Source: Heterostelium multicystogenum
Taxonomy: Eukaryota; Evosea; Eumycetozoa; Acytosteliales; Acytosteliaceae
Direction of reading: 5' to 3'
Assembly (NCBI GenBank): GCA_003667245.1
Contig: RCNN01000022.1
Span: 95,993 to 159,992, forward strand
Length of the DNA: 64,000 bases
How positions within the stretch are numbered: position 1 is the stretch's first letter; the number at the start of each line of letters is the position of its first letter. A model generated the notes under the pieces. The model had not been told where the DNA came from, made no database searches, and was given only the letters and a program-made list of their open reading frames with translations. This document shows, in pieces, positions 1 to 14,100 of the stretch. The position numbers and the translations under genes are program-made.

Positions 1-246
1 TGCGACACCAGCTAGTAGATATGATCCTTTATATAAATACTACAAGAATAAATTATTAGACTATGATCTATTCGAATAGAATGTACATGTAATAACTTAC
101 AACTAAGAATAGATCTTCTAAGGGCACAGTTAACAAAATACAAACTGACTTGCCATGAAAGAATAGGAAGAATGCATATTTGATTAACCATTGGCCAGGT
201 GTCTTGTATTCGTAATGCCAAAGGTGAAGTTTGTCGATGTTAAGTT

Positions 247-2104
247 TTAATTTTGTTGGCTGGCTGTTGGGCTCCATCGTTTGTGGATGGATGTGCTGTC
301 GTTTTTGTAGAATGGCACAGAAAAGTCATCGAATTCAGTGTTGCCTAGACTGATGTTGTCATTGAGCTGCTCATCTCAATTGTGTCTGCTTCGGGAACGT
401 TGCTGTCGAGCTTCTCGTAGTGCAACTGGCCCATAGAACCAGATAATGATCGATATGTCTTGCTAACGTTTCTTCTGATATTTTGAGTTTGCATTTGGTG
501 CGTAGTACATGACAAGTGCTGCAAGAAGCGATGCCCAACGTACACGTGGAATAGATTCGTTGTCATCATGCCAATACAGTACCCAAAATCCAGAGAACAA
601 TGCAGTGATTCCAAAAATAACAAGGTAAGGAATGAGAACCAATGCAATATTGTTCTTCATCTCAGTGTACAGGTTTCTGACACTTCCATACTGCTTTCTT
701 ATGAGCATTACAATCAACAATGAGATGGTAATGGGGAAGAAGACGACCTCAAAAATAGGGAATCTCTTCAAGTTAAGGAATGGGATCTTCAGGCCTGTTA
801 ATATAACGAGTGAAAAAGCTTAATAGCTTCGCCATAATCTTGATCATTTTCTGTATTTTCGCCCAACTTGATTGCACGTAAATAGTCGGCCTGATTCATC
901 GAATATCTCCATCTCTTTCCCAGACATTGAACTGATCTGCATTCAATTTCAATAGCTGATACTTCTCCTTCAGTGAATTAGCGGTGGGTACAAGCTTACC
1001 TATGTTGACAGATGGAATAGAAACACCAGTTCCTACAAAATGTTGAGAAATCGTGCTACAAACGTCGACTAAACCAAAATGAATTAGAACTTTTCAGTGT
1101 CATTAGAATACTAAATATAAACAATACCTTGATCTATAAATTTATCTTGTTCATCTTGAGGTATGTGGTGTAATCTTTGGATTGTAATATGATCATTGAA
1201 AGCTTCATTTCCACCATTGTTCTTTCCATGTGCTGCAGTTTCCGAAGTCAACTTTCCACATGGTCACTGAAAATGACAAGTAAATAATCTGGATTCTTAT
1301 CAATCCATTGCTTTACATATCCCATGTTTCCAAATCCAGTCCCGTTGATAATCTCAATGGTGGTGGGATCGTACTTGTCTCCAGTCATATGGTTTCTTTC
1401 ATCGACAATATCTCCTGAGAAAAAGATACTGGTGTTCTGTCCACATTGCCATCTCGTCTAAATATCGCTGAGCACACTGCTGTTCATCGTTCAAATCGCA
1501 GTGGAAGAGTGTTTGGTAAAGCTTGGATGTCGAGTAGTTGACTCAATTTTGACGCCACTCGCGGAAATAGTTTCCAGTCTTTAGCACATCGTATGCTGGC
1601 ATACGAGTACCAACATACTTGAGCTTCTGTCCAGATTTCGAAAAGCCTGGTATATCAGGTTATCCTCAACAATAGGGGTAACCCATAAAAATTTGTGGGC
1701 GCGCCACCAGTTCATGTATGAGGTGAAATACCGCATAGCTGGCAGGGAATCCTTCGTTCTGGATTCTAAATACGTTGGCGTGTTCTGAAAAGCCACTGAC
1801 AAGCGGATCCGACAGATCACGCGCCAGCCCATCGTTATAGAAAACAAGACTCGCTTGAACGAGTGTGTCAGACCAACGATGCAGTCGGAATTTCCGTCGC
1901 ACACTCAGAGTTGGAAAACTCCTGGAGTGTCGACTTGTTATCGAGCATCTGAAACTTCATGACGGCCTTAGAGAGCAGCACCGCCAGGAAAATCACCTGG
2001 AACACGACAATCAGCTGTCGTATAATCTGCGATCTCCATAAATTGCAGACTCGGTTGTATAGTCGATTTCCCGCTGCAATTCCGAATCTAGTCCTAAACG
2101 ACAT
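247..2104 (-). CDS. Alkaline-phosphatase-fold membrane enzyme, GPI ethanolamine-phosphate transferase-like (frame-broken)
   Basis: The N-terminus (MSFRTRFG...) carries a signal-anchor helix (VVFQVIFLAVLLS). It is followed by a lumenal hydrolase-type domain: a TGGAPTNFYG-like segment near 1690, then KLKYVGTRMPAYDVL near 1600, then DIVDERNHMTGDKYDPTT, LLVIFSDH and AAHGKNNGG between 1430 and 1200, and a closing GTGVSIPSVNIGKLVP segment near 1000. This order (metal-binding Asp/His pairs, then 'SDH(G)..HG', then 'IPxxNIG') is that of the PIG-N/O/G phosphodiesterase domain. Two hydrophobic segments lie near the C-terminus (460-770). A short intron sits around 1070-1130. At least four frame breaks are needed, one inside the SDH motif; the last reading frame ends at 247. 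The membrane part is much shorter than in PIG-N/O/G, so a different member of the superfamily is possible. The fold is fairly clear; the exact substrate is inferred. Confidence 0.5.
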
Positions 2105-5100
2105 AACTTTGCCACCGGATTTTTCCCTTGAAGGTCGTGGTGGAAAAACTCAAAAAAAATCGGACTTATTTCGATTTTTATCGTATTTGCTAAAACTGTT
2201 GTTGTTGCCGCTGCTACTGCTGTTGTTACCCGCTACTGTTGCCGCTATTTAATTTAAACTACTATTACTATTATTTAATTGATTATTACTATTGTTGTTT
2301 GTATTAATTATATTATTATTACTATTAAAGTTGTTATTGTTGTTATAGTTGTTGGCAGCTCCGAGATGGTCATCAATTTCTATATTATAACTATTGATAC
2401 TACTTATATTATTTAAGTTATAACTATATTATTATTATTACTACTACTACTACTACTCCAACATTATTTATACTTCCATTATTATTATTGCTATTCATTT
2501 TCTATGTTTTATTTATATTTACTCAAATCGGAGGTGGTGAAAGGGTGTGTGAGTGTGAGTGGTGAAAGAATGAATGAATGAATGATAGGAAGGGAGGGTC
2601 GTGGTGTGAAATATCACAAAAAATTGATTGAATACTGTAGTTATCTAAGTTGTGAGAGTATATTGTTATTGTTATTGGTATCTGCTGCGTTGCTCCAAAC
2701 AGTTTCACCAATTAATTTGCTGTAATCTTTTTATTCTTTCCTGTATTATAAATAATAATAATAATAACAAATAATAATTATGTAAATATATGTTTTAAAC
2801 CTTTAAGCTTATTTATCTATTAATAGATAGTTAATTATTCGATCTATCTATCTTTAAAAGTAGCATAAAAACTAAGTAAGAAAAAGTATTAATATCTCTT
2901 ATTAAAAAGTTGTATTTAGTAGAAAATAAAAACAATAATTTAGATAATATAAAATATATTATATATTATATTTATTATTATAATTGTCAAACTATAATTA
3001 TTTATATTGTAAAATTATAATTATATTATTAATATTTATTATTATTATTATAACTAATGGTCGAGTTAGTTAACTTGAAATCTAGTTTTGAGTTGAGGAG
3101 TTTAGTTGAGTTTAGATTAGAAGAACAGTCAAAATATATATGCAATTAAATGCAAGCAATGCAGACAATGCCCAGATGCAACTTTTAATTTATTGGGATT
3201 CATGACCACAAGACGAAGCGTTGAAACAAACCAAAAAAATTTCAAACCAACAACACTTTTTTGGGCATATCTTGTGTGGTGGTCCGACAATAAACACCTT
3301 GAAATTGCAAAAAAGTGTGGTGGTGAAAATATGAATTGTGATGTAATCCTTGTAACCAGACCAAAAGATTCACAGGCAATCATCATCTTTTAAAAAATAA
3401 CTCTCGTTGATTAGATTATTATTTGCCTGACAAATAATACTCATTGACTGATTGAAGTGGAGGGATGACTTACTTTTTGACAGGATCGATCGTTGTTGCT
3501 TTGCTATTAAAATATAAAATTTTATGTTTGTTTTTTAATAATCAAACACTCTCTTTGCAAAATCGATCGATTGTTTTTATAAAATGATATCTGATGTTTA
3601 TGATTATTTCCTTTTACCTAACTTATGATAATTATTATTATTATCCACTTAGGTATTATTAGGAATGAATGAATGATAAAAAATACTTTATTTTTGATAA
3701 TGGTAATCGTAATAATAATAATAATAAAAATGTTTTATTCATAATTTATTGTTATTTTATGTTATGATGAGTAGTCAGTTGTTTTAATTACTTGACATGG
3801 ATCATCATCATGCAGATTTCACATGTGTTATATACAACATCAGACAAAAGTGTAGAACACGATTTCTTTTTTGGCTCCAGTGGGTAATCACCGTGACAAT
3901 ATTTATAAATTTAATCTAAAAAGGAAAAGTAAGCAATTATTAATGCTTAAAAAATTTACACCTCTAGAGCAATTATGTGTTTCGTCAAAAAAACAAAATA
4001 ACAAAAAACAAAAAATACCTCCCAATTTTGCAACAATCCATTTATGCAAACAAAAAATTCGCAATCGCACATCATGAAGGGTTGCCAAAACATCATGCAA
4101 CTTCTGATCAAGAAAAAGAAACTAGATCTTGATTTTCATGAAAATATCTAATTTTTAAAAACATATTAAATTTTAAAAATTTTAATATGCATACATACGC
4201 TTTTCTATTCGTCAGTGGAATGAATGGAAATTTCAAAGTCAAATCAAATAGAATACTAGTGGTTATTTAGATTATATAGACATAATCCTTCTTGTAGACT
4301 TCTAAATATTTGGTTTGATTGGTTTGATTTGTGTGAAAGTTTAATAGAAGGTAAAACTATTTGGTTGGTTTGGGTTGTTTATAAGTAATTTCAATCTGAT
4401 TTGTTTTAAAATTGTTGGTGAGGAAATGAAATGACTTGAAATGCAACATACGACCAAATACTATATTTATAGGAGTTGTATTGTTAAAGAAGGGGTTAGA
4501 ACTTAGGTGGTTTTTGAGAAGTTGATTTTTGTTGGGATATTATTTTATTTGTTTAAAAAAGAATATTTAAATTATCTTTGAGAACTAGGAATAATGATTA
4601 AAAAGCCTCTGTTTTAATTTGGTGGGGTAAAAGAGATGAGTGTTGTTGAGAGTTTTTTGAAAATCAGGAATCGATCCATGTTTTGCAAAAATAAAAAAAG
4701 TCAAAAAACAACAAAACTTTGAGTATAAAAACCCAGTAGAGTCAATATTCCTTAATTTTTGACATCAATTCCAATTGCAATATTTGCTGCATTTTTGTAT
4801 AAATTCATTCTGCAATGTTTGAACGACAGGAGATGACACTTCACTAATGTAACCTCATCCCCTGAGTTTCCATAGTTTTTTTTTTGTTGATTGATTGAAC
4901 ATTATTGGTTTGTTATTTTAAGCAATAATCTTGTATTTGATATCAAACTGTTTACTTTAATAATAGTTACAAACTGTAGTTATTATCTATAATAACAAGA
5001 AGTGATATTTCATTAAGATCTGATGATTTTATAGTATTCTTTGTATAGTGTTGGTGAGAAATCAAATTGAGTCTTTTGGATTTTCATATATTTAAATTAA

Positions 5101-5530
5101 ATATATGACTTCATTTGTAATTTAATTATTCATTAGGACTTTTTTAATTTATTGAGTGGCCTTGGTATGCGTTTACTATGAGAAGATATTATCTATATTT
5201 TGGTAATAATTTTGTGATAAAATTGAATATAATGTTAATATTAAAGTGGATGTGATGATAATAAAAATGGAAACAATTCATTTTGTTTGAGCTCTCAAGC
5301 AAAGGAGTAAAAGGTTTCTACTAGATAGTCTTTGTCTTCTCCTCAGAGTTCTCCAAAGTACAAAGTTACTTTTATTCTCTTCAATCTCTTGTTTTTTGTT
5401 TTTTTAACTGATGTCAGTTAATTTTGACCAAATTTCTTGGATTTCCAAATTTTCATATGTGTACATTAATCCTATAAGAAACCAAAAAATGATAGATTAT
5501 ATTATATATTCATTCTCTTACATTTAAAAA
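2105..5530. other. AT-rich intergenic region
   Basis: About 3.4 kb with no convincing gene. It begins with the poly-A/T-rich promoter of the gene to the left (A runs at 2143-2160). It then holds (TAT/TTA/TAC) trinucleotide tracts at 2240-2510 and 2930-3060, and long stretches of A/T. One short open segment at 3117-3393 is listed separately. A second one near 3870-4077, lysine/asparagine-rich, has no supporting feature. Confidence 0.6.
3120..3393 (+). CDS. Short Cys-rich open segment, possible gene fragment
   Basis: A 91-codon open stretch begins after an in-frame stop at 3117. It reads AIKCKQCRQCPDATF... and later GFMTTRRSVET, WWSDNKHLEIAKKCGGEN and CDVILVTRPKDSQAIIIF. The first in-frame methionine is at 3202, beyond the CxxCxxC motif, so either an upstream exon is missing or this is a decayed fragment. 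Base composition is richer in G/C than the flanks, which is why I list it. I do not recognise the family. A remnant of a mobile element or of a larger gene is possible. Confidence 0.25.
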
Positions 5531-6381
5531 ATGGATACAACTTATATTTGTCATATCTGTTCTAAAGAAGTAAAATATTTGAGTGTTTTTCAACAAGATC
5601 CAATTTGCTATGTGAATGTTTGAGAAATATGGACTGCCTCCTAAATGTACATGTCCTCTTCACAAAGGATTGGAGACTCATACTACGACGACACTAACCA
5701 GCTTTTCAAGAGAAACTACTAATAGAAACAAATCTTCTTCGAGAGTAGTGCGACCAGACTCGTTCATTGGACGTCCCAAAATAAAAAAGGATTATGTAGT
5801 GGCGGAAGAATTATCTGACCAACAATCAAAGGAACACATTGTATGTGTTGCGATGCTAAAATTAACAAATCTGAATTAGGTCGAATATGTATTGGCTCTG
5901 ATATAACATTCAAACTTTGCACAAAACTACACTTAGTAAAAGTATGTATCTTTATTTACAAGTTTTTAAAGTGTTTTTGCTAATACTCTTTTTAAAGGAT
6001 GAAGAGAGTTTTAGGTGTTCGGGCCTTCTCAACTATTATCTAAAAAAAGTTGAACAATCAAATGATCAGATACGATTTAAATCTCAGTCTCTCTACGATA
6101 TAGATTTGGACAGCGATACAAGTGATGAGGATGACTCTAAAGGAGATAGTGATAATGATGATGACGACACCAAAGCAGACACAAAACAAAAAGTATCATT
6201 AACGGACAAAAATACCAAATGTGATGCACACCTCAAAGAGAAATGCCAAAGATCGGTTCGAACATTCCTCAAATATGTTTATTTAGATAAAGGCATCAGG
6301 AAAACTAGAAAGTTTTGTTCAGTTGTGCACTTAATACTCTATATAATCAAGGTCACCGCTAAACGTAACTCAAAATGGTGA
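5531..6381 (+). CDS. Unrecognised Cys-rich protein with acidic stretch, multi-exon or broken
   Basis: Starts MDTTYICHICSKEVKYL, with CxxC, then after one frame break continues FEKYGLPPKCTCPLHKG, a second Cys/His cluster, and then a Ser/Thr/Arg-rich linker. A further segment MCCDAKINKSELGRIC (from about 5840) ends at a plausible GT donor near 5940, and an AG acceptor near 5998 joins DEESFRCSGLLNYYLKKVEQ. Next come an acidic Asp/Ser tract (6110-6170) and a basic segment KEKCQRSVRTFLKYVYLDKG. The paired cysteines suggest a zinc-binding N-terminus. I do not recognise the family. Coding may continue in another frame past 6381 toward 6559, where it would overlap the 3' end of the opposite gene. It could be a decayed gene. 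Confidence 0.4.
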
Positions 6382-6536
6382 ATCTTTGAACACCTTAAAT
6401 AAATCCTCTCTGAGTAGCTACATCAAAATAAAAATATTAAAAGCCTCCAACACAAATCATTTAGTTTACAAATATATATCAGAGGTTGACTTCCATACTC
6501 AATTCATGGTGCTCCAATCATGGATTGTATTTATTA

Positions 6537-9500
6537 TTATGAAACTTTGTTTAGTTTAGTTTGTAACTTAATATCTTCTCTATGCGTGATAATTTTCTTT
6601 CTAATTGTTATGACTGTTGCAACTGCCACTGCGACCAGAGCAACTGAGACGACTACAAAATTGTAATGATCTTCCATGTTTTCAAATTTAGTTTGAGAAC
6701 CACAGTTTTTAGAACTACCGTCATTAGGGTTGACAAGTACAGAGAAATCAGGATCGATGACACAACTGTCACAATATGGTAGTGTTATTCCAATTAATAT
6801 GCTATCTTTTGTTTGATTGACAATTGATTGTGTATTAGTATCGGTGTGTTGTCGGCCAGTGCATAAGGAAGAAAATGACCATAAAAACGATACGTCGTTG
6901 ATTGTCATTCGTAGGTAGTCAACCTCTGTTTCATTGTTAACAATTATGTCTAATTCCGGTGGGCAATCACCATCATTTTGGGTAGATAAACTTGATTCCA
7001 ATAACACTCGCAATTGATTCAATCTGTCTTTGAACAACCAACTATCGATTGTGATCATCAGTTTCAAACTATTCTCTGGGTATAAGGTTGATTGTCCTGC
7101 AAACTCAATCAATCGACTTGTCTTTGAATATTCAATGGTTGCATTGATTTGATCGATTCCTGGTGTTTGTGACTCTAAAGTGTATGTTGTGATGCTCAAT
7201 GTTTCATTTGCAATCATTGAGTGGCTCCATTTATCTGTTTTCAATTCTCTGACAACTGAACTCAGTGCATCGATCTCTTGAATTGCAATGATATTGAATG
7301 TGAAGTTCAATCCATCTTTAGCAATGATTGTTGGTGATGGATCTGTGTTGTTTGGAAGAATGATAACTCCTGGACTTAGTTGTGATTCGCAATAGTATCC
7401 ACCATATCCATTGTTACATCTACATTTGCCACCTACACAACTACCATGATCACTACATTGGTCCGCTGCTCCACAATCATTTCTAGAAACCAACAAGATG
7501 GTATTTGAACTATAGCCATTAGCAGACAGCGATACGGAATAGTTCAGATTTGGTACAATACTCTGAGTTGGAATACAACTAACTAGATTTTCACTAATCG
7601 ATGTAACATTACAGTTGAGATCTGCAATATAAATCGATACATTGTATGGATTCGGTCCAACATTCGCACCAATGATTAAACGAATATTGTCATAATTGAT
7701 TGTACTGATCGATAGAGCTATTGAATATAAATAATGATGGTTATCAATAACTATAAATAATGATTGTTTTGATTTAATAGTAACAGATACCTACGTTGTG
7801 ATATGTATAAACTAACTGATGAGATCGAATCTGAAGTAGTAACTAAAAGAATTTCAGAAGAAGCTGGGTAATTACAGAAACAATGCAATTCATAGGTTGA
7901 AGGAGGATATACCTCACAAGGTTTATCTTTGATTGTGATGTTGAATGGTGCATAGAGATTGAAGACACCATTAAAATTCAGCTTTAATGTAGTTGCATTA
8001 TAAGCTTCTTGATGAATATAGTTTACTTTTACTAAAAGTAAATTTAGATATATTTAAATGAACCGATTATATATTAGTTATCTGTCATATTTTGTTTTTT
8101 TAATATTAATAACCCAACTTACACTGTAAACCCCAAAGAATCTCAACAGAATAATTTTTTAGCTGCTGAGAAAACAAGTTTTAATTTTCCAAACAAGGCT
8201 GGTACTGTATATCTAAATAATAATAATAATAATAATAATAATATAATTATTATACACAATATAATTAGTTTATAAAATAAAATAAAATAGATGACTTTAA
8301 TAATATATGATTATACCTAAATAAGACATTGTTGATAACAGGTATTAAACCAGGTGTAACATTATTTCCCCATCCTAAATGTTTCCTTTCAAATAGAGAT
8401 ATTCTATAATTAAAAAATAAACTTTGTTTAATATATATATATAATTTGATGAAAGAATATCTTTTTACTTAATTTGATTGTACGTACCTCCAGGTTTTAT
8501 TATATAGCCGGTTTGATCAAGAGTGACATCTTAATTTAAAAATTAGTATTTTTAAAAAAAATACAACTAACAAAAACAATTGTAGGAAATTGTATACTTA
8601 CTGCATGAGAAATTTGAAGGAGGAGGTGGTGTATTACTTGGTAGTATGGATGATGCATAGGTATCCCAATAGCAATAAAAACAATCAGGAACTTGATTGC
8701 CAATATACTTTGCACCAAGAATATTTAGATTTTTGACAGTACAAAAGGATTCATCCAGTGTTTACATTAATATCTTGAGATCCAATAATTATAATAGTAT
8801 AGTTTTGATAGTTGATCTGCATTGCTAAAAGATCCTTTTGTATTTGTTCCATTCAATTGGCTATAATTAAAAACTATTAATATGATTTCAAAAAAAATAA
8901 AACAAACAAAATAGATTGGTAATAACTTACATATAAGCTTGATCATCAAACCAAGATTTCTGAGGCAAAAGAGGAACCGATGTATTAATTACATTCAAAT
9001 TAGTTATACCAATTGTTTTTGTTAAGGGAGTTTTGCCATTTACGATTGTACTATTCGATTTGTTTAATATCAAAATTGATTAAGTATATTTTGTTAGTTA
9101 TATATGATCATTTTCTCTGATATGATATAAATGAATGAAACATACATTAATTTCAAAAGTGGGTATTCACTTAGGTCCGTTTTCGATAATCCACAATTCT
9201 GAATATTTCTAGATTAAGAATATTAATAATATTAAATATATTATTGATAAAGTTAATTATAACCTAATACTTACAATAGAACTAATTCAGTTATATTTAA
9301 TAAAGTAATAAATGCATTGATTATAGAGCTAAATAATTGAATAAATTAGAGATATATAGATTTTGATAATAACAATAATTATAATTACATTGAACTCAAA
9401 GTTTTATGATTTATCTCCATGTTTTCATAGGAGAAGAAATTAAAATCTCTTTTAACAAAATGTTAATATTACTCTAGTATCTAAGTTATCAATATTAATA

Positions 9501-10558
9501 AACATACATTAATTGTAACTTAGGATAGTATAAATCGGTTATATTAATTAAACCATACGATTGGAAATCTTTTATATTTGACATCACTCTGATCATAAAA
9601 ACATCAAAAAACAACAGTTAGTAAATAATTATTATTTCTATTAAGAATGGCCCACATTTGCAATAACTAACTAAAAATCTTACATTGATTGAACATTTTC
9701 ATTTATGACCGTTGATGAGTTGAACTTCAGTTTGAATAATGGTTGGAAGGTTAAATTCGATAAATATAAAGATACTATGGAACTGTTGAGAAAATTATGT
9801 AGTAAAAGGTCGGATGTGAAAACACTGCTAGTAAGAGAACTATTTATAATTGATTAGGTTAGTTTTAATATTAATATAAATTAAATTGTCTCGTACATGT
9901 CCGTTGGTTTTATAAATTTTGGGAAATCTGATGGCATATCCATTGTAATACCAGAGATTTGCATTGATACCAATTGAGAATTGTTAACATTATCCAATAA
10001 TGCTAGAAGAGAGTAAGAACCATTCTTTGGTGTTATAAAGATTCTCATTTGAAATTGATTTAATGATGGAAAATATAATTGATCTATATTTTTCAGGATA
10101 TCCATTGTCTCTTGGGGAATAATTAGGAAATATTCTATTTGTTTAATTATCATCTATTAGAACAACATTCAACAGTTTAAATGATATACTGAGTACGATA
10201 CATTTGAGTTATTGTTTGATATCCATTTCTATCTTCACATTCCAATAATCCGGTATATACCCTTATAGTATTACAATTGGTAGCACTAATATTCCAGAAA
10301 CCTATTTGATACTAAGTAATCAATCATTGTTAATAATTTAAATATTTATATATTACTATAAAAAAAAAACTCACTTGATAAATTATCCATCTTAGGGAAG
10401 CCACTATCATAAACCAAACCAAATTTAATATCATATAAATTAATAAGGAATCATAGTAAATATACTTATAACATACACTCTTTTGGGTCTAGATCAAATT
10501 GTGCATAAACATTATTAAAAATAGCAAATAAAAATATACATATACAAATGATTTTCAT
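6537..10558 (-). CDS. ComC-like IPT/EGF cell-surface receptor A
   Basis: Starts MKIICICIFLFAIFNNVYA, a clear signal peptide. Many short exons follow (10.5-7.8 kb), reading as irregular leucine/asparagine-rich repeats such as NIDQLYFPSLNQFQM, as in the ComC-type LRR region. IPT/TIG-like modules come next (for example NPYNVSIYIADLNC...). The last large exon (6537-7717) encodes one EGF module (CSDHGSCVGGKCRCNNGYGG, eight cysteines in the region), a beta-rich domain ending LPYCDSCVIDPDFSVLV, a transmembrane helix (about residues 275-295 of that exon) and a short basic cytoplasmic tail. This architecture matches Dictyostelium ComC and its relatives, which act in cell-cell signalling in development. 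Exon borders in the 5' half are uncertain and some frame breaks are likely. Its paralogue lies immediately upstream. Confidence 0.75.
7015..7376. repeat. Near-identical block shared with ComC-like gene B (copy 1)
   Basis: This 362-nt stretch in the last exon of receptor A matches 11656-12017 in receptor B with about 11 mismatches counted by eye and no gap. Coding sequence on either side has diverged strongly. It covers the start of the domain just after the EGF module. Confidence 0.9.
8214..8243. repeat. (AAT)n microsatellite in intron
   Basis: An uninterrupted AAT run of about ten units lies in an intron of ComC-like gene A. Confidence 0.9.
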
Positions 10559-11195
10559 GGTTGAATATATACAATAAGTTAAAGATGTCTTTAGATAATT
10601 TCAAAATGACTTCATTATTAGCTTTTTTTAGAGAATATTCAGGAACTCTATAATCTTTAATAAACTAACCTTTTTTCTATTAATTTTCGGATTCGAATCA
10701 CTTGGAAGTAAGACAAATCATATAATTATTTTGGGGTGGGTATTTATGTTGTTGGTTTTTTGTTGTGATCAAAAAAATGGTTTTTTGTGAAAAAATGAAG
10801 GATCTAGATTGTTTTTGTTTTTACACAAAGGAGATATTTTTCAAAATATCTGTAGGATATGGTTTCTTTATCCACTTAAAACAATAATAATCTAATTATA
10901 CAGTTAAATTTCCGACATTATTTGATACTAGGTAGGGGAAAGTAGATTTTTAATCAAATTTTACAATAACTACAATCTATTTAAGAAATTTAACATCATG
11001 TAGTTTCAGATATTCATTTTAAATGTTCCTAAATCCCATCATCTGGATCTTGAGATTAAGACGTGTCAATATCTTTAATGTTAACGACCTAGAATGAGAT
11101 GATCCATCTTAACATTAACAACAACAGATCTTTTTCATCACAGTTTTTCATGAAAAAAACATGGATGACGTGTGAGCATGTTAATTATACAATCA
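10559..11195. promoter_or_regulatory. Spacer and likely promoter of ComC-like gene A
   Basis: This 637-nt AT-rich gap lies between the start of receptor A and the end of receptor B. It holds one conspicuous G-rich site, GGGGTGGG at 10733-10740, about 175 nt upstream of the start codon. It resembles the G-box bound by GBF in dictyostelid developmental promoters. Function is inferred from sequence only. Confidence 0.35.
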
Positions 11196-14100
11196 CTATA
11201 ATTTATCAAGTTTATTGGCCAACTTGTTATTTTCTTTTTTGTAAATTAAATTCTTTCTGACAGCGATAAAAACACCTATTGCTATGGCGAGGGAAACAAC
11301 AGTAACGACAACAACAATGGTGGCAATCTTCCAAGCAGCAAACTTAGATGTATCTTTACATTCACTTTGAACATCAGTATCGATAAGCACGGAAAAGTCT
11401 GGATCGATCACACAACTGTCACAGTATGGCAGAGTCATTCCAATCAGTAAACTATCTTTCGTTTGATTGACGACTCGATTCTGAATTAAAATGGGTCGGT
11501 TGTCTATCAATGCATATGGAAGGAATCTACCGTAGAATGAGTGGTCACCTAGAGACATTTGTATGTAGTTGACATTTGAATCATTATCTACTTTAATGCC
11601 TAGATCTGAACATTCTAAATCAATGGTTGCTCTAGACTCCAGTAGTATCCTAAGCTGATTCAATCTGTCTTTGTACAACCAACTATCGATTGTGATCATC
11701 AGTTTCAAACTATTCTCTGGGTATAAGGTTGATTGTCCTGCAAACTCAATCAATCGACTATTCTTTGAATATTCAATGGTTGCATTGATTTGATCGATTC
11801 CTGGTGTTTGTGACTCTAAAGTGTATGTTGTGATGCTCAATGTTTCGTTTGCAATCGTTGAGTGGCTCCATTTATCTGTTTTCAATTCTCTGACAACTGA
11901 ACTCAGTGCATCGATCTCTTGAATTGCAATGATATTGAATGTGAAGTTCAATCCATCTTTAGCAATGACTGTTGGTGATGGAATTGTATTGTTTGGAAGA
12001 ATGATAACGCCAGGACTCAAGGTAGCTTGACAATAGTATCCACCATAGCCATCATAACAATGGCATGTACCATTTAAGCAACTTCCATGATTGTTGCAGA
12101 TATTATCGCTACCACAATCTGGTTGGTCAAGCAATAAATCTAATTGTTGTATTAAAACCATTTGCATATAATAGAACCTTATAGGATAGCTTAGTGAGAC
12201 TCTGCCATGGGTTACAAATAAGTTGATTGGGGCTTAACAATGTCATAATACACATTACATCAGAGATGTAAACTGATACATTGTATGGATTCGGTCCAAA
12301 GTTGGCACTGATAAATAATCTATTGTTGTACTTTATATTACTAACAATTAAAGCTTTAAAAAAATTTAGTTAGTTCTATTCGTTTCTTAGACACCAACTT
12401 GGAAAAAAACAAACAAACATTACTTACGCTGGGAAATATATATACCAACATTTGAAAGTGTATCTGATGTAGTAACTAAAGAGAGTCCAGATGAAATTGG
12501 AACTATACAATTCAATTGCTCTGTGGAATTAAAGGTAATCTGACATGGTATATCTTGAACTTTTACACTTAAAGGAGTATACATATTGAAAACTCCATAC
12601 AAAGACAATATTTTCGAATTGGAATTATATGGTTGTTCATGTATATAATAAACTTGCACTTGTTTGGTTTCATTTTAAAATATTTAATATCTTAATTAAT
12701 TTATATATTATTTACTTATAAATACTTACATGGTAGTCCCCAATAAATATCAAAGTTATACTCCGAATGGACTGAAGAAAAAACAATGTTTTTCATTCCA
12801 AATTTTGAAGGTACTGATCTTAACCTTGAAAAACAAAATTATTCAAATTAGATTAATACAACATGTATGAATAATGGTGATACCTACTTGAATTGTTTAT
12901 TAGAAATCACTGGAATTAGTTCAGGTATATCTATTCCCCATCCCAAGTTCTTTCCTCTGATAAAAATACTTTCTATTGTTTAGAAAAAAAAAATAAGACA
13001 AATTAATTAATTAAAAATGATATTATAAATTATATGGAATAACGATAAATATTCATACCGGTTGGGCTTACTAAATAATAAATATTCCTTTCAATGGAAA
13101 TATCTATAATAGATAATGATTAGAAAATGTAAATATAAAAAATGTAAAAAATACAACTTACTACAAGTAAAAGTAGGTTGAGGGGAGGACTATTGGCAGG
13201 TATCATTTTATAAGCATAGTACCAATAGCAATAGAAGCAATCTGGAATATGACCATCTATCAATTTTGTACCAGTAATATTCAAATCCTTAACTGTACAA
13301 AAGGAATCGTTCATTGATGTGGTCACATTTTGAGATCCGATTATCTTCAGGGTGAAAGTTGTTAATGGATAGTCCAAATGACCTGTTGTGTTTGTATCTG
13401 AAAGTGAACTATTGAACTTTAGTAATTGAGTAAAATACACTATCTATCAACCCAACCAACTACCTACATTGAAGCATATTCATCAAACCATGATTTATCT
13501 GGTAATACAGGAACAGGTGATTTTGAAACAGACCTAAATGATTTATGTGTTCTGATTAGTAATAAAGTTGATCGATTGGTATCTAAATTCATGACATACA
13601 ATCTATTTAAATTTTTGGTCTTTAACAGTGGTGTTTTATTATTTGAAATTGACCTATGATTGATTGTTATGATGAAATAAATATTAAATTCTTTCAAAGT
13701 TAACAGATAAATATATATTTACAATTCCATGATGGGAAGGTAACTGAGATCACCATTTGAAAAGCCACAATCATTTAAATTTCTAAAAAGGTTTTTATCT
13801 TAATACACTTGATTAAATTATTTCTTATTGATTTATAATGAAATACATACACTAATGTTAAATTTGAAAGAGTACCAAATTTAATGAATGCATTCGTTAG
13901 ATTCCTATTTGTACAGATTCACATTTTAGTAATTGAAAAAAGAAAAATATATTTAAACAGGATATTACAGTATCTTTAGGGATGAGATATGGAGTTCAAT
14001 GTTTGTATACAAATTAAATTCCACATTACTTTTTGATGTATATTTTATATTAATATTATAGTTTTCTGTTTGAAATAATTATTAAAATACATACATTTCC

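Noticed and set aside
3871..4077. Lys/Asn-rich open frame on the + strand
   Set aside because: Composition is what poly-A-rich DNA gives by chance; no domain or context.
10685..10710. T-loop-like GATTCGAATC, possible tRNA
   Set aside because: No acceptor or anticodon stem can be formed around it.
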